A DNA stretch of 9,399 nucleotides. Origin: CAYWEP01 sp964613075 (GTDB lineage Bacteria > Patescibacteriota > Microgenomatia > Levybacterales > UBA12049). This document shows positions 1-5,826 of the stretch, piece after piece. A model generated the notes under the pieces. It ran no database searches, had not been told where the DNA came from, and saw nothing but the letters and a program-made list of their open reading frames with translations. Where the stretch lies: positions 1 to 9,399 of the forward strand of contig CAZTFV010000045.1 in the NCBI GenBank assembly GCA_964613075.1. Reading direction: 5' to 3'. The first letter of the stretch is position 1. Each line of letters begins with the position of its first letter. The position numbers and the translations under genes were made by a program.

Positions 1-882
1 GATGAACAGCAGCGATTTGGCGTGGAACAGCGGGGAATCATACGACAAAAAGGTAAAAATCCGCACCTTTTGACTATGACTGCGACACCGATTCCGCGAA
101 CCGTTGCCCTCACGCTCTATGGTGATTTGGATATGTCATATCTTGACGAAATGCCAAAAGGCCGGCGCATTGTCAAAACTTGGCTCATACCGTCTGAAAA
201 AAGAGATGCAGGCTACGATTGGATCAGAGGACAAATACAAAAAACAAAATCACAAGCGTTTGTTATCTGCCCATTCATTGAAGAGTCAGAGAGTATGCAG
301 ACAGTCAAAGCAGCGACGAAAGAATACGAACGACTGAAAAAAGACATATTTCCTGACCTTCGACTTGGCCTGCTCCATGGCAAATTAAAAGGGAAAGAAA
401 AAGACGAAATATTGTCTAGTTTTAGAAAAGGGGAATACGATATCCTCGTCGCTACCCCGGTGGTTGAAGTCGGCATTGACATCCCAAACGCAACCATTAT
501 GCTTATAGAAGCGTCTGAGCGATTTGGCCTTGCCCAGTTGCACCAACTGAGAGGAAGGGTAGGGCGGGGCAGTAAGCAGTCGTATTGTCTATTGTATACC
601 GAATCAAAAAGTTCGCAGACGATCAGTCGACTAAAAGCTATGGAGAGACACTACGTTGGTGCCGAGCTTGCAGAACTGGACCTCAAGCTTCGCGGTCCCG
701 GAGAGCTCTACGGCGCGATGCAATCAGGGCGCGTGAGTCTTAAAATTGCGTCTTTTTCCGATTTTCCACTTATTGAAAAGGCAAGAAATGCAGCTGAACG
801 ACTCTACCCACATATATCAGATTACCAGAAGTTAGCTGAGAAACTACAACCCAATATAGATAAAGTTATATCTCCAGATTAG
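1..882 (+). CDS. recG: ATP-dependent DNA helicase RecG, C-terminal part (5' end outside window)
   Basis: RecG is a superfamily 2 DNA translocase that remodels stalled replication forks and Holliday junctions. The reading frame is open from base 1, so the gene starts upstream of the window. The 293 visible residues begin at the DEQQ (motif II) box with RFGVEQR, followed by TMTATPIPRT (motif III, residues 25-34). The second RecA-like domain has FVICPFIEESES, motif V LVATPVVEVGIDIP (149-162) and motif VI QLHQLRGRVGRG (179-190). The C-terminal LRGPGELYGAMQSG (230-243) is the RecG-specific segment that couples ATP hydrolysis to movement. The wedge domain and Walker A motif must lie upstream. The gene ends with TAG. 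A 165-bp spacer separates it from rpmF, and nothing there is a clear intrinsic terminator. The family call is very secure. Confidence 0.97.
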   Translation, partial: DEQQRFGVEQRGIIRQKGKNPHLLTMTATPIPRTVALTLYGDLDMSYLDEMPKGRRIVKTWLIPSEKRDAGYDWIRGQIQKTKSQAFVICPFIEESESMQTVKAATKEYERLKKDIFPDLRLGLLHGKLKGKEKDEILSSFRKGEYDILVATPVVEVGIDIPNATIMLIEASERFGLAQLHQLRGRVGRGSKQSYCLLYTESKSSQTISRLKAMERHYVGAELAELDLKLRGPGELYGAMQSGRVSLKIASFSDFPLIEKARNAAERLYPHISDYQKLAEKLQPNIDKVISPD

Positions 883-890
883 ATTCGATC

Positions 891-919
891 TTGCAACTGA
901 AGCTAAGATAGGGTAGAAT
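891..919 (+). promoter_or_regulatory. Candidate promoter for rpmF-nusB-rnc
   Basis: TTGCAA at 891-896 and TAGAAT at 914-919 are separated by exactly 17 bp. They match the housekeeping sigma consensus at 4 of 6 and 5 of 6 positions. The predicted transcript would start near 926, giving a leader of about 120 nt before the rpmF start codon, nearly all of it inverted-repeat sequence. Support is from sequence pattern only; no transcription evidence is available. Confidence 0.5.
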
Positions 920-934
920 AGACGATAGATGATT

Positions 935-1039
935 GAAGATGGAAGATAGTAGTAGACGATAGAAGGTAGAAGATAGATCATTTTCTATCTTCTTATTCTA
1001 CCTTCAACCACTACTTTCAACTTTCTATTTTCTATCTTC
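935..1039 (+). repeat. Long imperfect inverted repeat (hairpin-forming leader) upstream of rpmF
   Basis: A purine-rich left arm is followed by a pyrimidine-rich right arm. Bases 935-949 can pair with 1025-1039 as a 15-bp helix (13 Watson-Crick pairs, two G-U). Bases 962-969 pair with 998-1005 (8 bp) and 970-976 with 985-991 (7 bp), with a 6-nt bulge at 992-997 and an 8-nt apical loop at 977-984. Between inner and outer helices, TAGT (950-953) can pair with ACTA (1010-1013). The hairpin ends 8 nt before the rpmF ATG. The left side also holds an 11-bp direct repeat, TAGACGATAGA, at 919-929 and 953-963. It may be a regulatory RNA structure or an expanded low-complexity intergenic repeat; there is no U-tract to make it a standard terminator. 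Confidence 0.75.
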
Positions 1040-1047
1040 TAAAAGCC

Positions 1048-1266
1048 ATGCCGCAGGAACCAAAAAAACGACATTCACGAGCCAGGCAAGGCAAAAGACG
1101 CGCAAGCATCAGGCTTGAGATGCCGCAGATGACAACGTGTCCAAATTGTGGAAATAAACACATAGCGCATAAAGTGTGTCCCGCGTGTGGGTACTACAAA
1201 GGGCAGCAATATATTGCAATGAAGCAAAAGCAGGCAGGCACATCATCCCGGCATGAAAACTCCTGA
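1048..1266 (+). CDS. rpmF: 50S ribosomal protein bL32
   Basis: Small zinc-ribbon protein of the large ribosomal subunit, 72 residues. The basic N-terminal part (PKKRHSRARQGKRRAS) is the rRNA-binding tail typical of bL32. The zinc site is CPNC (C31, C34) and CPAC (C44, C47), nine residues apart, followed by GYYKG. About 20 residues continue past GYYKG, slightly longer than many homologues. ATG at 1048 gives the expected MPQEPKKR start. No Shine-Dalgarno sequence precedes it, and the upstream bases are the end of a large inverted repeat. The last 14 bp overlap nusB in another frame, which implies co-translation. All four zinc ligands are present, so the C+ form is expected. Confidence 0.95.
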   Translation: MPQEPKKRHSRARQGKRRASIRLEMPQMTTCPNCGNKHIAHKVCPACGYYKGQQYIAMKQKQAGTSSRHENS

Positions 1267-1600
1267 TGATCCACGACATCTGCGAAGAAAACATCTTATA
1301 GAGGAATTATTTCGCAGTGATTTTCACCAGCAAAAAGTAAATCCGCAGGCGGAGAAGATTTTAGAGCAAAAGACAACGCTTGACAGGCATATTCAGAAAG
1401 CAGCGCCTGAATATCCGGTTGAAAAAATTAATAAAGTTGATCTGGCGATCCTTCGGCTTGCGGTGTATGAGCTTTTGATAGAAAAAAAAGAGCCGCGCAG
1501 TGTCATACTAGATGAGGCAATAGAGCTTGCCAAAGAATACGGGGGAGACACCAGCCCTGCGTTTGTGAATGGGGCACTGGGGAAGATTATCGCAACATGA
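1253..1600 (+). CDS. nusB: Transcription antitermination / rRNA processing factor NusB (short form)
   Basis: NusB pairs with ribosomal protein uS10 and binds boxA RNA during antitermination of rRNA transcription. The C-terminal half is clear: KVDLAILRLAVYELL (about residues 61-75), then VILDEAIELAKEYGGDTSPAFVNGALGKI, which matches the NusB signature ending in FVNGxLxKI. At 115 residues it is shorter than the roughly 140 of E. coli NusB, with the missing length in the N-terminal helical bundle. The N-terminus (RHLRRKHLIEELFRSDF) still resembles the first helix. The start lies inside the rpmF 3' end (14-bp overlap), and the stop overlaps the rnc start as ATGA. The grouping with bL32 and RNase III fits a ribosome-production operon. 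Confidence 0.92.
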   Translation: MKTPDDPRHLRRKHLIEELFRSDFHQQKVNPQAEKILEQKTTLDRHIQKAAPEYPVEKINKVDLAILRLAVYELLIEKKEPRSVILDEAIELAKEYGGDTSPAFVNGALGKIIAT

Positions 1601-2289
1601 AAAAGATACCTGCGTTTCATAGTAAAAAGCTTTTTGAACAAGCATTCATTCACCGCTCATATCTTAATGAAACCACTGAGGATATTGAGTCAAATGAGCG
1701 GCTTGAATTTTTAGGCGACAGCATTCTTTCCTTTGTCGTATCTGATTATCTTTACCATACGTATCCTGACTTTAACGAGGGCATTCTCACAAACCTTCGT
1801 TCCTTAGTCGTCAATACCAAAAGCCTAGCAGCAATTTCCAAAGAGCTCGAATTCGGTAAGCATCTCAAACTTTCACGTGGAGAAGAAGAGTCAATGGGTC
1901 GTGAAAATGCATCATTACTGGCAAATGCATTAGAGGCGTTCATCGGCGCATTATTTATGGATCAAGGTATTGAAGTTGTTCGCGAATTTCTCAATAGCAC
2001 CCTTATTCCACATATTGCCGAGCATGTGCAAAAAAGAACTTTTAAGGACCCAAAAAGTCTTTTGCAGGAGTATGTCCAGTCGCAAAAGGAGAATTCGCCT
2101 GTGTACAAAGTCCTTCATGAAGCAGGGCCACCGCACGCAAAAGTCTTTACTGTCGGAGTATATGTAAAAAGTGTACTTTGGGGCAAGGGAATCGGCAAGT
2201 CAAAGCAAGAAGCAGAGGAAAAAGCTGCGCAAGAAGCGCTCAAAAGTCATAAAAAGCAGTACGCTTCGCATCTTGTGAATAAGCAATAA
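1597..2289 (+). CDS. rnc: Ribonuclease III
   Basis: Endonuclease that cuts double-stranded RNA, including rRNA precursors. The 230 residues contain a nuclease domain with AFIHRSY (16-22) and signature NERLEFLGDS (33-42). Metal ligands E34, E37 and D41 correspond to E. coli E38, E41 and D45. The second acidic cluster reads LLANALEAFIGALFMDQG (107-124): E113 matches E. coli E117, but N110 stands where E. coli has D114. A double-stranded-RNA-binding domain follows (about 152-222, from DPKSLLQEYVQ to KQEAEEKAAQEALKSH). Length is normal. Translation starts at an ATGA overlap with nusB. Identity is certain; whether the Asp-to-Asn change lowers activity or is normal in this lineage cannot be judged here. 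Confidence 0.97.
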   Translation: MKKIPAFHSKKLFEQAFIHRSYLNETTEDIESNERLEFLGDSILSFVVSDYLYHTYPDFNEGILTNLRSLVVNTKSLAAISKELEFGKHLKLSRGEEESMGRENASLLANALEAFIGALFMDQGIEVVREFLNSTLIPHIAEHVQKRTFKDPKSLLQEYVQSQKENSPVYKVLHEAGPPHAKVFTVGVYVKSVLWGKGIGKSKQEAEEKAAQEALKSHKKQYASHLVNKQ

Positions 2290-2300
2290 GCATGGTAAAA
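2273..2300 (+). promoter_or_regulatory. Candidate extended -10 promoter for rpsP-khpA
   Basis: TTGTGA at 2273-2278 is followed after 16 bp by TAAAAT at 2295-2300, preceded by TGG at 2292-2294 (an extended -10, TGnTAAAAT). The start site would fall near 2307, leaving about 14 nt before the rpsP ATG at 2321. The -35 half overlaps the end of rnc. Prediction by eye only. Confidence 0.5.
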
Positions 2301-2307
2301 TACCATG
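2291..2307 (+). repeat. Perfect 7-bp hairpin between rnc and rpsP
   Basis: CATGGTA (2291-2297), loop AAA, TACCATG (2301-2307). The inverted repeat overlaps the candidate -10 element TGGTAAAAT, so it could be an operator or a small RNA hairpin closing the rnc transcript. There is no T-tract after it, so it is not a convincing intrinsic terminator. Confidence 0.6.
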
Positions 2308-2320
2308 ACGAACGAAGATT

Positions 2321-2551
2321 ATGTCGCTAGTAATTAGACTTTCGCGAATGGGGAAAAAAGGTGAGCGTAAATTCCGCATTGTTGTCATGGAGAAAAGGAG
2401 CCGTCTGGGCGGAGCACCGGTTGATACCTTAGGCTGGCATGAAAAAGGCAAAGATGGCGGCAAAAAAAATATCAATATGGAACGTTTCAATTATTGGGTA
2501 GCTAAAGGCGCAATTCCCTCCCAAACAGTTGCAAAAATCGCCGCAGCATGA
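2321..2551 (+). CDS. rpsP: 30S ribosomal protein bS16
   Basis: Small-subunit ribosomal protein needed for 30S assembly; 76 residues, normal for the family. Recognisable features are the N-terminal strand VIRLSRMGKKGERKFRIVVMEKRS, the LGWHEKG turn (where homologues have LGxYxP), and the C-terminal ERFNYWVAKGAIPSQTVAKI, which matches the ERxxYWLxxGAxPSxTV pattern. Another ATG at 2305 is out of frame, so the start at 2321 is preferred. No strong Shine-Dalgarno sequence is visible. Its TGA stop overlaps the khpA ATG (ATGA, 2548-2551), so the two are probably translationally coupled, as in the common rpsP-khpA pair. Confidence 0.95.
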   Translation: MSLVIRLSRMGKKGERKFRIVVMEKRSRLGGAPVDTLGWHEKGKDGGKKNINMERFNYWVAKGAIPSQTVAKIAAA

Positions 2552-2799
2552 AAGATACTTTGCTTTACATTATTACCGCACTTGTTGAGCACCCCGATGA
2601 GGTAGAGGTTTCTGAAGAGCAGGCAGATGATATAACCAATTTCACGGTGAAAGTAGCTAAAGAAGACATGGGGCGAGTCATCGGAAAAGAGGGTAAAGTC
2701 ATCAGAAGTATCCGCAATGTGATGAAGATAAAGGCAATGAAGCAGAATAAACGGATTAATATCACGCTCGCCGAAGACTCACCAGAATCCACAGCATGA
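2548..2799 (+). CDS. khpA: KH-domain RNA-binding protein KhpA (YlqC family)
   Basis: Small cytoplasmic KH-domain protein of 83 residues. The RNA-binding GxxG loop is GKEG (46-49) within MGRVIGKEGKVIRSIRNVM, and the N-terminal LLYIITALVEHPDEVEV matches the YlqC family opening. Family members bind RNA and, in Firmicutes, often act with a second KH protein (KhpB/Jag) in regulating cell division and translation. That partner is not in this window. It lies directly behind rpsP with an ATGA overlap, the conserved place for the family. In many bacteria rimM would come next; here a 41-bp spacer leads straight into trmD. Confidence 0.93.
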   Translation: MKDTLLYIITALVEHPDEVEVSEEQADDITNFTVKVAKEDMGRVIGKEGKVIRSIRNVMKIKAMKQNKRINITLAEDSPESTA

Positions 2800-2810
2800 G
2801 CACAGACCTC

Positions 2811-2831
2811 TCTAGTAACTTATGCTAGAAT
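2811..2831 (+). promoter_or_regulatory. Candidate extended -10 promoter for trmD (possibly leaderless)
   Basis: TGCTAGAAT at 2823-2831 is an extended -10 (TGnTAGAAT); no convincing -35 is seen. The predicted start would fall at about 2838-2841, at or beside the trmD ATG (2841), which would give a leaderless mRNA. TCTAG (2811-2815) and CTAGA (2825-2829) form a small inverted repeat around it. By-eye prediction. Confidence 0.4.
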
Positions 2832-2840
2832 CATAGCTCT

Positions 2841-3551
2841 ATGAAAATCTCAATTCTCACCCTCTTCCCCGAAATGTTTGTGGGTCCCTTTGACCATTCG
2901 ATTATCAAACACGCAAAGCAAAAAGGCGTAGTAGAAATTGAGCTTGTAAACATTCGTGACTTTGGAATTGGACTACACAGAATGGTCGATGATACCCCTT
3001 ATGGTGGCGGCATCGGCATGGTGATGCGAGTTGACGTTGTGCATGATGCACTTGCATATGCGAAGCGAAAGGCTAAAAGCAAAAAGCTAAAAACTGTTTT
3101 ACTTACCGCATCGGGAAAAACTTTTAAACAAGACACGGCCAGAGATTATTCACAGTTTGATCATCTCATCCTCGTTTGCGGACACTATGAGGGTATTGAT
3201 GAACGCGTAACACAATTTGTTGATGAGCAAATTTCACTCGGAGACTTTGTCACGACGGGCGGCGAAATTCCGGCGATGCTCATTACCGATGCTGTCACGC
3301 GATTGCTTCCGGGAGTCCTGAAAGAGACTGTTACGGAAGCTGAATCCTTTAGCTTGCGAACAAAAGGCGGCGTGTCTCTTGAATATCCTCACTATACCAA
3401 ACCGCAAGTATATGAAGGGCTTTCTGTGCCTGACATACTGCTTTCTGGTGACCATGCGAAGATTGCGGAGTGGCGGATGGAGCAAGCAAGGAACAAAACA
3501 CAAAGGAACAGACCGGACTTATTGAAAGAAAATCAAAACGGAAATTCTTGA
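2841..3551 (+). CDS. trmD: tRNA (guanine-N1-)-methyltransferase TrmD
   Basis: SAM-dependent trefoil-knot (SPOUT) enzyme that makes m1G37 in tRNAs and so prevents +1 frameshifting. The 236 residues show MKISILTLFPEMF, DDTPYGGGIGMVM (50-62), knot segments LVCGHYEGIDERV (111-123) and SLGDFVTTGGEIPAM (132-146), and EYPHYTKP (181-188). R154 matches E. coli R154. The catalytic base position, D169 in E. coli, aligns with E168 in the segment TEAESF. The following loop (171-180, SLRTKGGVSL) is also longer than in E. coli. The C-terminal domain is near full length. The gene follows khpA without rimM, and rplS does not follow. Its last 19 bp overlap convergent pilO. Confidence 0.96.
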   Translation: MKISILTLFPEMFVGPFDHSIIKHAKQKGVVEIELVNIRDFGIGLHRMVDDTPYGGGIGMVMRVDVVHDALAYAKRKAKSKKLKTVLLTASGKTFKQDTARDYSQFDHLILVCGHYEGIDERVTQFVDEQISLGDFVTTGGEIPAMLITDAVTRLLPGVLKETVTEAESFSLRTKGGVSLEYPHYTKPQVYEGLSVPDILLSGDHAKIAEWRMEQARNKTQRNRPDLLKENQNGNS

Positions 3552-4255
3552 GTTGTTTCAGCACTCTCTCCACCTGTGGTAAGATCAAAAGGCGGCACCA
3601 CCCACAAAGAGAGCTTTTTAAGAAGCGTAATACTCTGCGTAGAAAGTGGCGAAAGCAAGACTGTATCATTTAAGACAATTTTCGGCTCTTGTTTGTGATA
3701 AAAAAGGATTATTACGGTTGATGATTCTCCCTCTGCCTGCCATTGTTTTAGCTCTGCAAGCGGCAGCTTTTCTCCTATTTCTTTTATAAATGACTTTACA
3801 TTTGCGATACTTCCGTCAACTTTAAGTGTCAGCTCCAAAGGGACATATTCTGACTTGGTTTTTTTGATATTGGTCAACTCTCCAACTGCAAAACTGTAAT
3901 CTGATAATGCAACGCCGGAGCGGACAGCAGACTGGGTAATTGCCGTGAGAATACCCGCGTAGTCTTTTTCAAAAGGAATCGCAGAGACTGCAACAGTCAG
4001 ATTCGTATCCAAATTTTGTGAGTCAAGATTATTCAGAAAAAGTGTATTGCTTTTGATGACAGCGATTCGTTCACGAGTTCGCTTAACTTCATCCTGAATT
4101 GAGAACCAACGATTCAATTGCGGGATAATAACCGTCCATAGGAGCAGGAGACAAACGAGAATGATTACCCCGAACATTGATACGGAATACCAAATAGAGT
4201 CGGAAAAGCGATAGTAAAATAACTTTATCGTCCGTATACTAAATCCGTATTTCAT
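3533..4255 (-). CDS. pilO: Type IV pilus inner-membrane assembly protein PilO-like
   Basis: 240-residue bitopic membrane protein. After a short basic cytoplasmic segment there is one membrane helix at about 22-45 (rich in I, L, V), then a charged, probably coiled-coil stretch (about 50-70, DEVKRTRERIAVIK), then an alpha/beta domain (about 90-200) typical of the PilO ferredoxin-like fold. The last 20 or so residues, ending SAETTQEFPF, are a low-complexity tail encoded partly opposite trmD. Sequence similarity in PilO is weak in general, so position behind pilM and pilN is the main support. PilO pairs with PilN to form the alignment complex linking the cytoplasmic motor to the pilus. Three bases separate it from pilN. 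No PilP or PilQ gene follows. Confidence 0.82.
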   Translation of the reverse strand: MKYGFSIRTIKLFYYRFSDSIWYSVSMFGVIILVCLLLLWTVIIPQLNRWFSIQDEVKRTRERIAVIKSNTLFLNNLDSQNLDTNLTVAVSAIPFEKDYAGILTAITQSAVRSGVALSDYSFAVGELTNIKKTKSEYVPLELTLKVDGSIANVKSFIKEIGEKLPLAELKQWQAEGESSTVIILFYHKQEPKIVLNDTVLLSPLSTQSITLLKKLSLWVVPPFDLTTGGESAETTQEFPF

Positions 4256-4258
4256 ACC

Positions 4259-4792
4259 TCATTTCGTCAGTGCGACAATAAGCACATACTGCCCATTCTC
4301 CGGGTCTACCGTTAAAGAATCAATAACCACACGTCCGAATATCTTCTCTTTCTCTGTTAATCCCGAAGCCAACGCAAGAAAACCGTTAAAATCCGAAAGA
4401 TTGGCGGAAGAGAAGGTAAGTGAAACTGTTTTGTCATCCATCTTAAGCGTAGTTACCTTCATGCCTGATGGAAGATTTTTTTGCAAGGCATAAATCAGCC
4501 TATCATAGGACGGCCGTTCTTTTAAAACTGCAAGAATCCGCCGTAACTGATCGTTGAGGACAAAGTATTTCGCCATTTTTTGATGTAATGCATCGATCTC
4601 AAATTTTGCAGTATTTTCTTCCTTCCTAAGCCCCGGTAGGGGAGATGAAGCAATGAGGAAAAACAAGATGATTGAAAATGTGCCGACGATAAAAAGAAGC
4701 GAAACGGCAGCGAGCCGAAGCATTTTTAAGCGCAGCCTGATACGCCGGTCATAGGTTTTCTTTTGAATAAGAAGATTAATATTACTCTTCAT
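4259..4792 (-). CDS. pilN: Type IV pilus inner-membrane assembly protein PilN-like
   Basis: 177-residue bitopic protein. The N-terminus contains SNINLL (3-8), the cytoplasmic motif by which PilN docks into a groove of PilM. A basic region follows (KKTYDRRIRLRLK), then one membrane helix at about 26-48. Next come a coiled-coil segment (about 56-90) and a small alpha/beta domain, in which LPSGMKVTTLKMDDKTVSLTFSS (about 107-129) is typical of PilN/GspL-type folds. Its start codon lies inside the 3' end of pilM (11-bp overlap) and pilO follows after 3 bp, so the three are a coupled unit. It lacks cysteine. The family call rests on the INLL motif, topology and gene order. Confidence 0.87.
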   Translation of the reverse strand: MKSNINLLIQKKTYDRRIRLRLKMLRLAAVSLLFIVGTFSIILFFLIASSPLPGLRKEENTAKFEIDALHQKMAKYFVLNDQLRRILAVLKERPSYDRLIYALQKNLPSGMKVTTLKMDDKTVSLTFSSANLSDFNGFLALASGLTEKEKIFGRVVIDSLTVDPENGQYVLIVALTK

Positions 4793-5819
4793 AGTCGCGA
4801 AGGGACAAGCCTATGGCTACGGCGAAATCAGAACCTTGTTCCATAAGATCCGGCGGTACTTCCTGGATGTTGAGCGCTTTGAAAGGATTGGCAACAATAG
4901 TATCCATGCCAATGTTTTTCACAAAGTAGGCATCAAGACCGGGCAGCTTGGCGGTTCCGCCTGCCAATTGTATTTGAGTAACAGGAGAAGTATTCTGGAA
5001 TTTCTCATTGTAGAAAGCGAGCGTTTTTTTTACTTCCGATAGTATTGATGATAGTATCGGATCGATTGTCCGACCGATTTTACTCCCGAGGTTTGTGTCC
5101 ATGATGCCGTAGGTTTTTTTATATTCTTCTGCCTGCTGATGCGTGAAGTTAAAATCAGAAGCAATCGCGCGGTTTATGGCAATACCGCCCAGAGGAATTG
5201 CGTAGGTAAAAACAACCGTGCCGTCCTGTACGATCGCCAAAGAGGTATTTAAGTTGCCGATATTCATAATCAGACTGGTGGGAAAGGAAGGAGTCCCGAC
5301 AACAGAACGAACGACTGAGAGGATTTCCGTTTCAACCGCTGCGATAGTAAAACCGCCAAGCTCGACAATCTTCTGGTAGCGTTTTAAAAGCTCAGTTGGC
5401 GCGGCGACTAGGAGAACCTCCATCCTCAGACCTGCTTGTGTTTTTACATCGCGCCGAAGCGCCATCCAATCAAGCGTCATAGTGGAAAGAGGAGCGGGGA
5501 TGTATTGTTCTGCCTCCCAATAAATAGCTGAAGACAATTCCTTATCAGATAGGACAGGCATATCGATAACCTTGGTAAAGACCTGGCTATCGGCAAGTGC
5601 AATATTGACAATTCTGGTCGGAATTTTGGCATCGGCGACCAAGTCACTAATTGATTGCGCCATCTGCTCCTGGTCAAAAGGGGATTCGGAGAAAATTCCT
5701 TTTTCAGGGGTCGGAGCGCTCATACACGCTTGAAGTGTTATGGTCTCTTTTTGTTTATCCAGCCAAACGACTTTTAAAGACGTTGTGCCGATATCGAGGC
5801 CAAAGGCAGCATCTTTCAT
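4782..5819 (-). CDS. pilM: Type IV pilus assembly actin-like ATPase PilM
   Basis: Cytoplasmic actin-like protein (345 residues, normal length) that binds the PilN N-terminus and links the pilus platform to the motor. The nucleotide-binding phosphate 1 loop is FGLDIGTTSLKVV (6-18). The family motif EAEQYIP is at 102-108, and LIMNIGNLNTSLAIVQDG (183-200) is the second phosphate-binding segment. QLAGGTAKLPGLDAYF (284-299) corresponds to the adenosine-binding region, and ANPF plus FAVAIGLSLR close the protein. The gene starts 7 bp after the PilX-like gene and overlaps pilN by 11 bp, so it is transcribed with the pilin cluster upstream. No Shine-Dalgarno sequence precedes it. This is the most securely identified gene of the pilus locus. 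Confidence 0.95.
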   Translation of the reverse strand: MKDAAFGLDIGTTSLKVVWLDKQKETITLQACMSAPTPEKGIFSESPFDQEQMAQSISDLVADAKIPTRIVNIALADSQVFTKVIDMPVLSDKELSSAIYWEAEQYIPAPLSTMTLDWMALRRDVKTQAGLRMEVLLVAAPTELLKRYQKIVELGGFTIAAVETEILSVVRSVVGTPSFPTSLIMNIGNLNTSLAIVQDGTVVFTYAIPLGGIAINRAIASDFNFTHQQAEEYKKTYGIMDTNLGSKIGRTIDPILSSILSEVKKTLAFYNEKFQNTSPVTQIQLAGGTAKLPGLDAYFVKNIGMDTIVANPFKALNIQEVPPDLMEQGSDFAVAIGLSLRDYEE

Positions 5820-5826
5820 ACAGGCT

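Noticed and set aside
213..497. 94-codon open frame on the minus strand inside recG
   Set aside because: It lies opposite conserved helicase motifs, has no recognisable family or start signal, and is explained as a shadow of recG.
935..1039. Intrinsic terminator of recG, or a CRISPR-like array in the GATAGA-rich spacer
   Set aside because: The apical loop and arms lack a terminal T-tract. The repeats are irregular, short and low-complexity, with no unique spacers of constant length.
3560..3625. Terminator hairpin downstream of trmD (CTCTCT / AGAGAG with later T-run)
   Set aside because: The arms are only about 6 bp, separated by some 30 nt, and lie inside pilO coding sequence; too weak to call.
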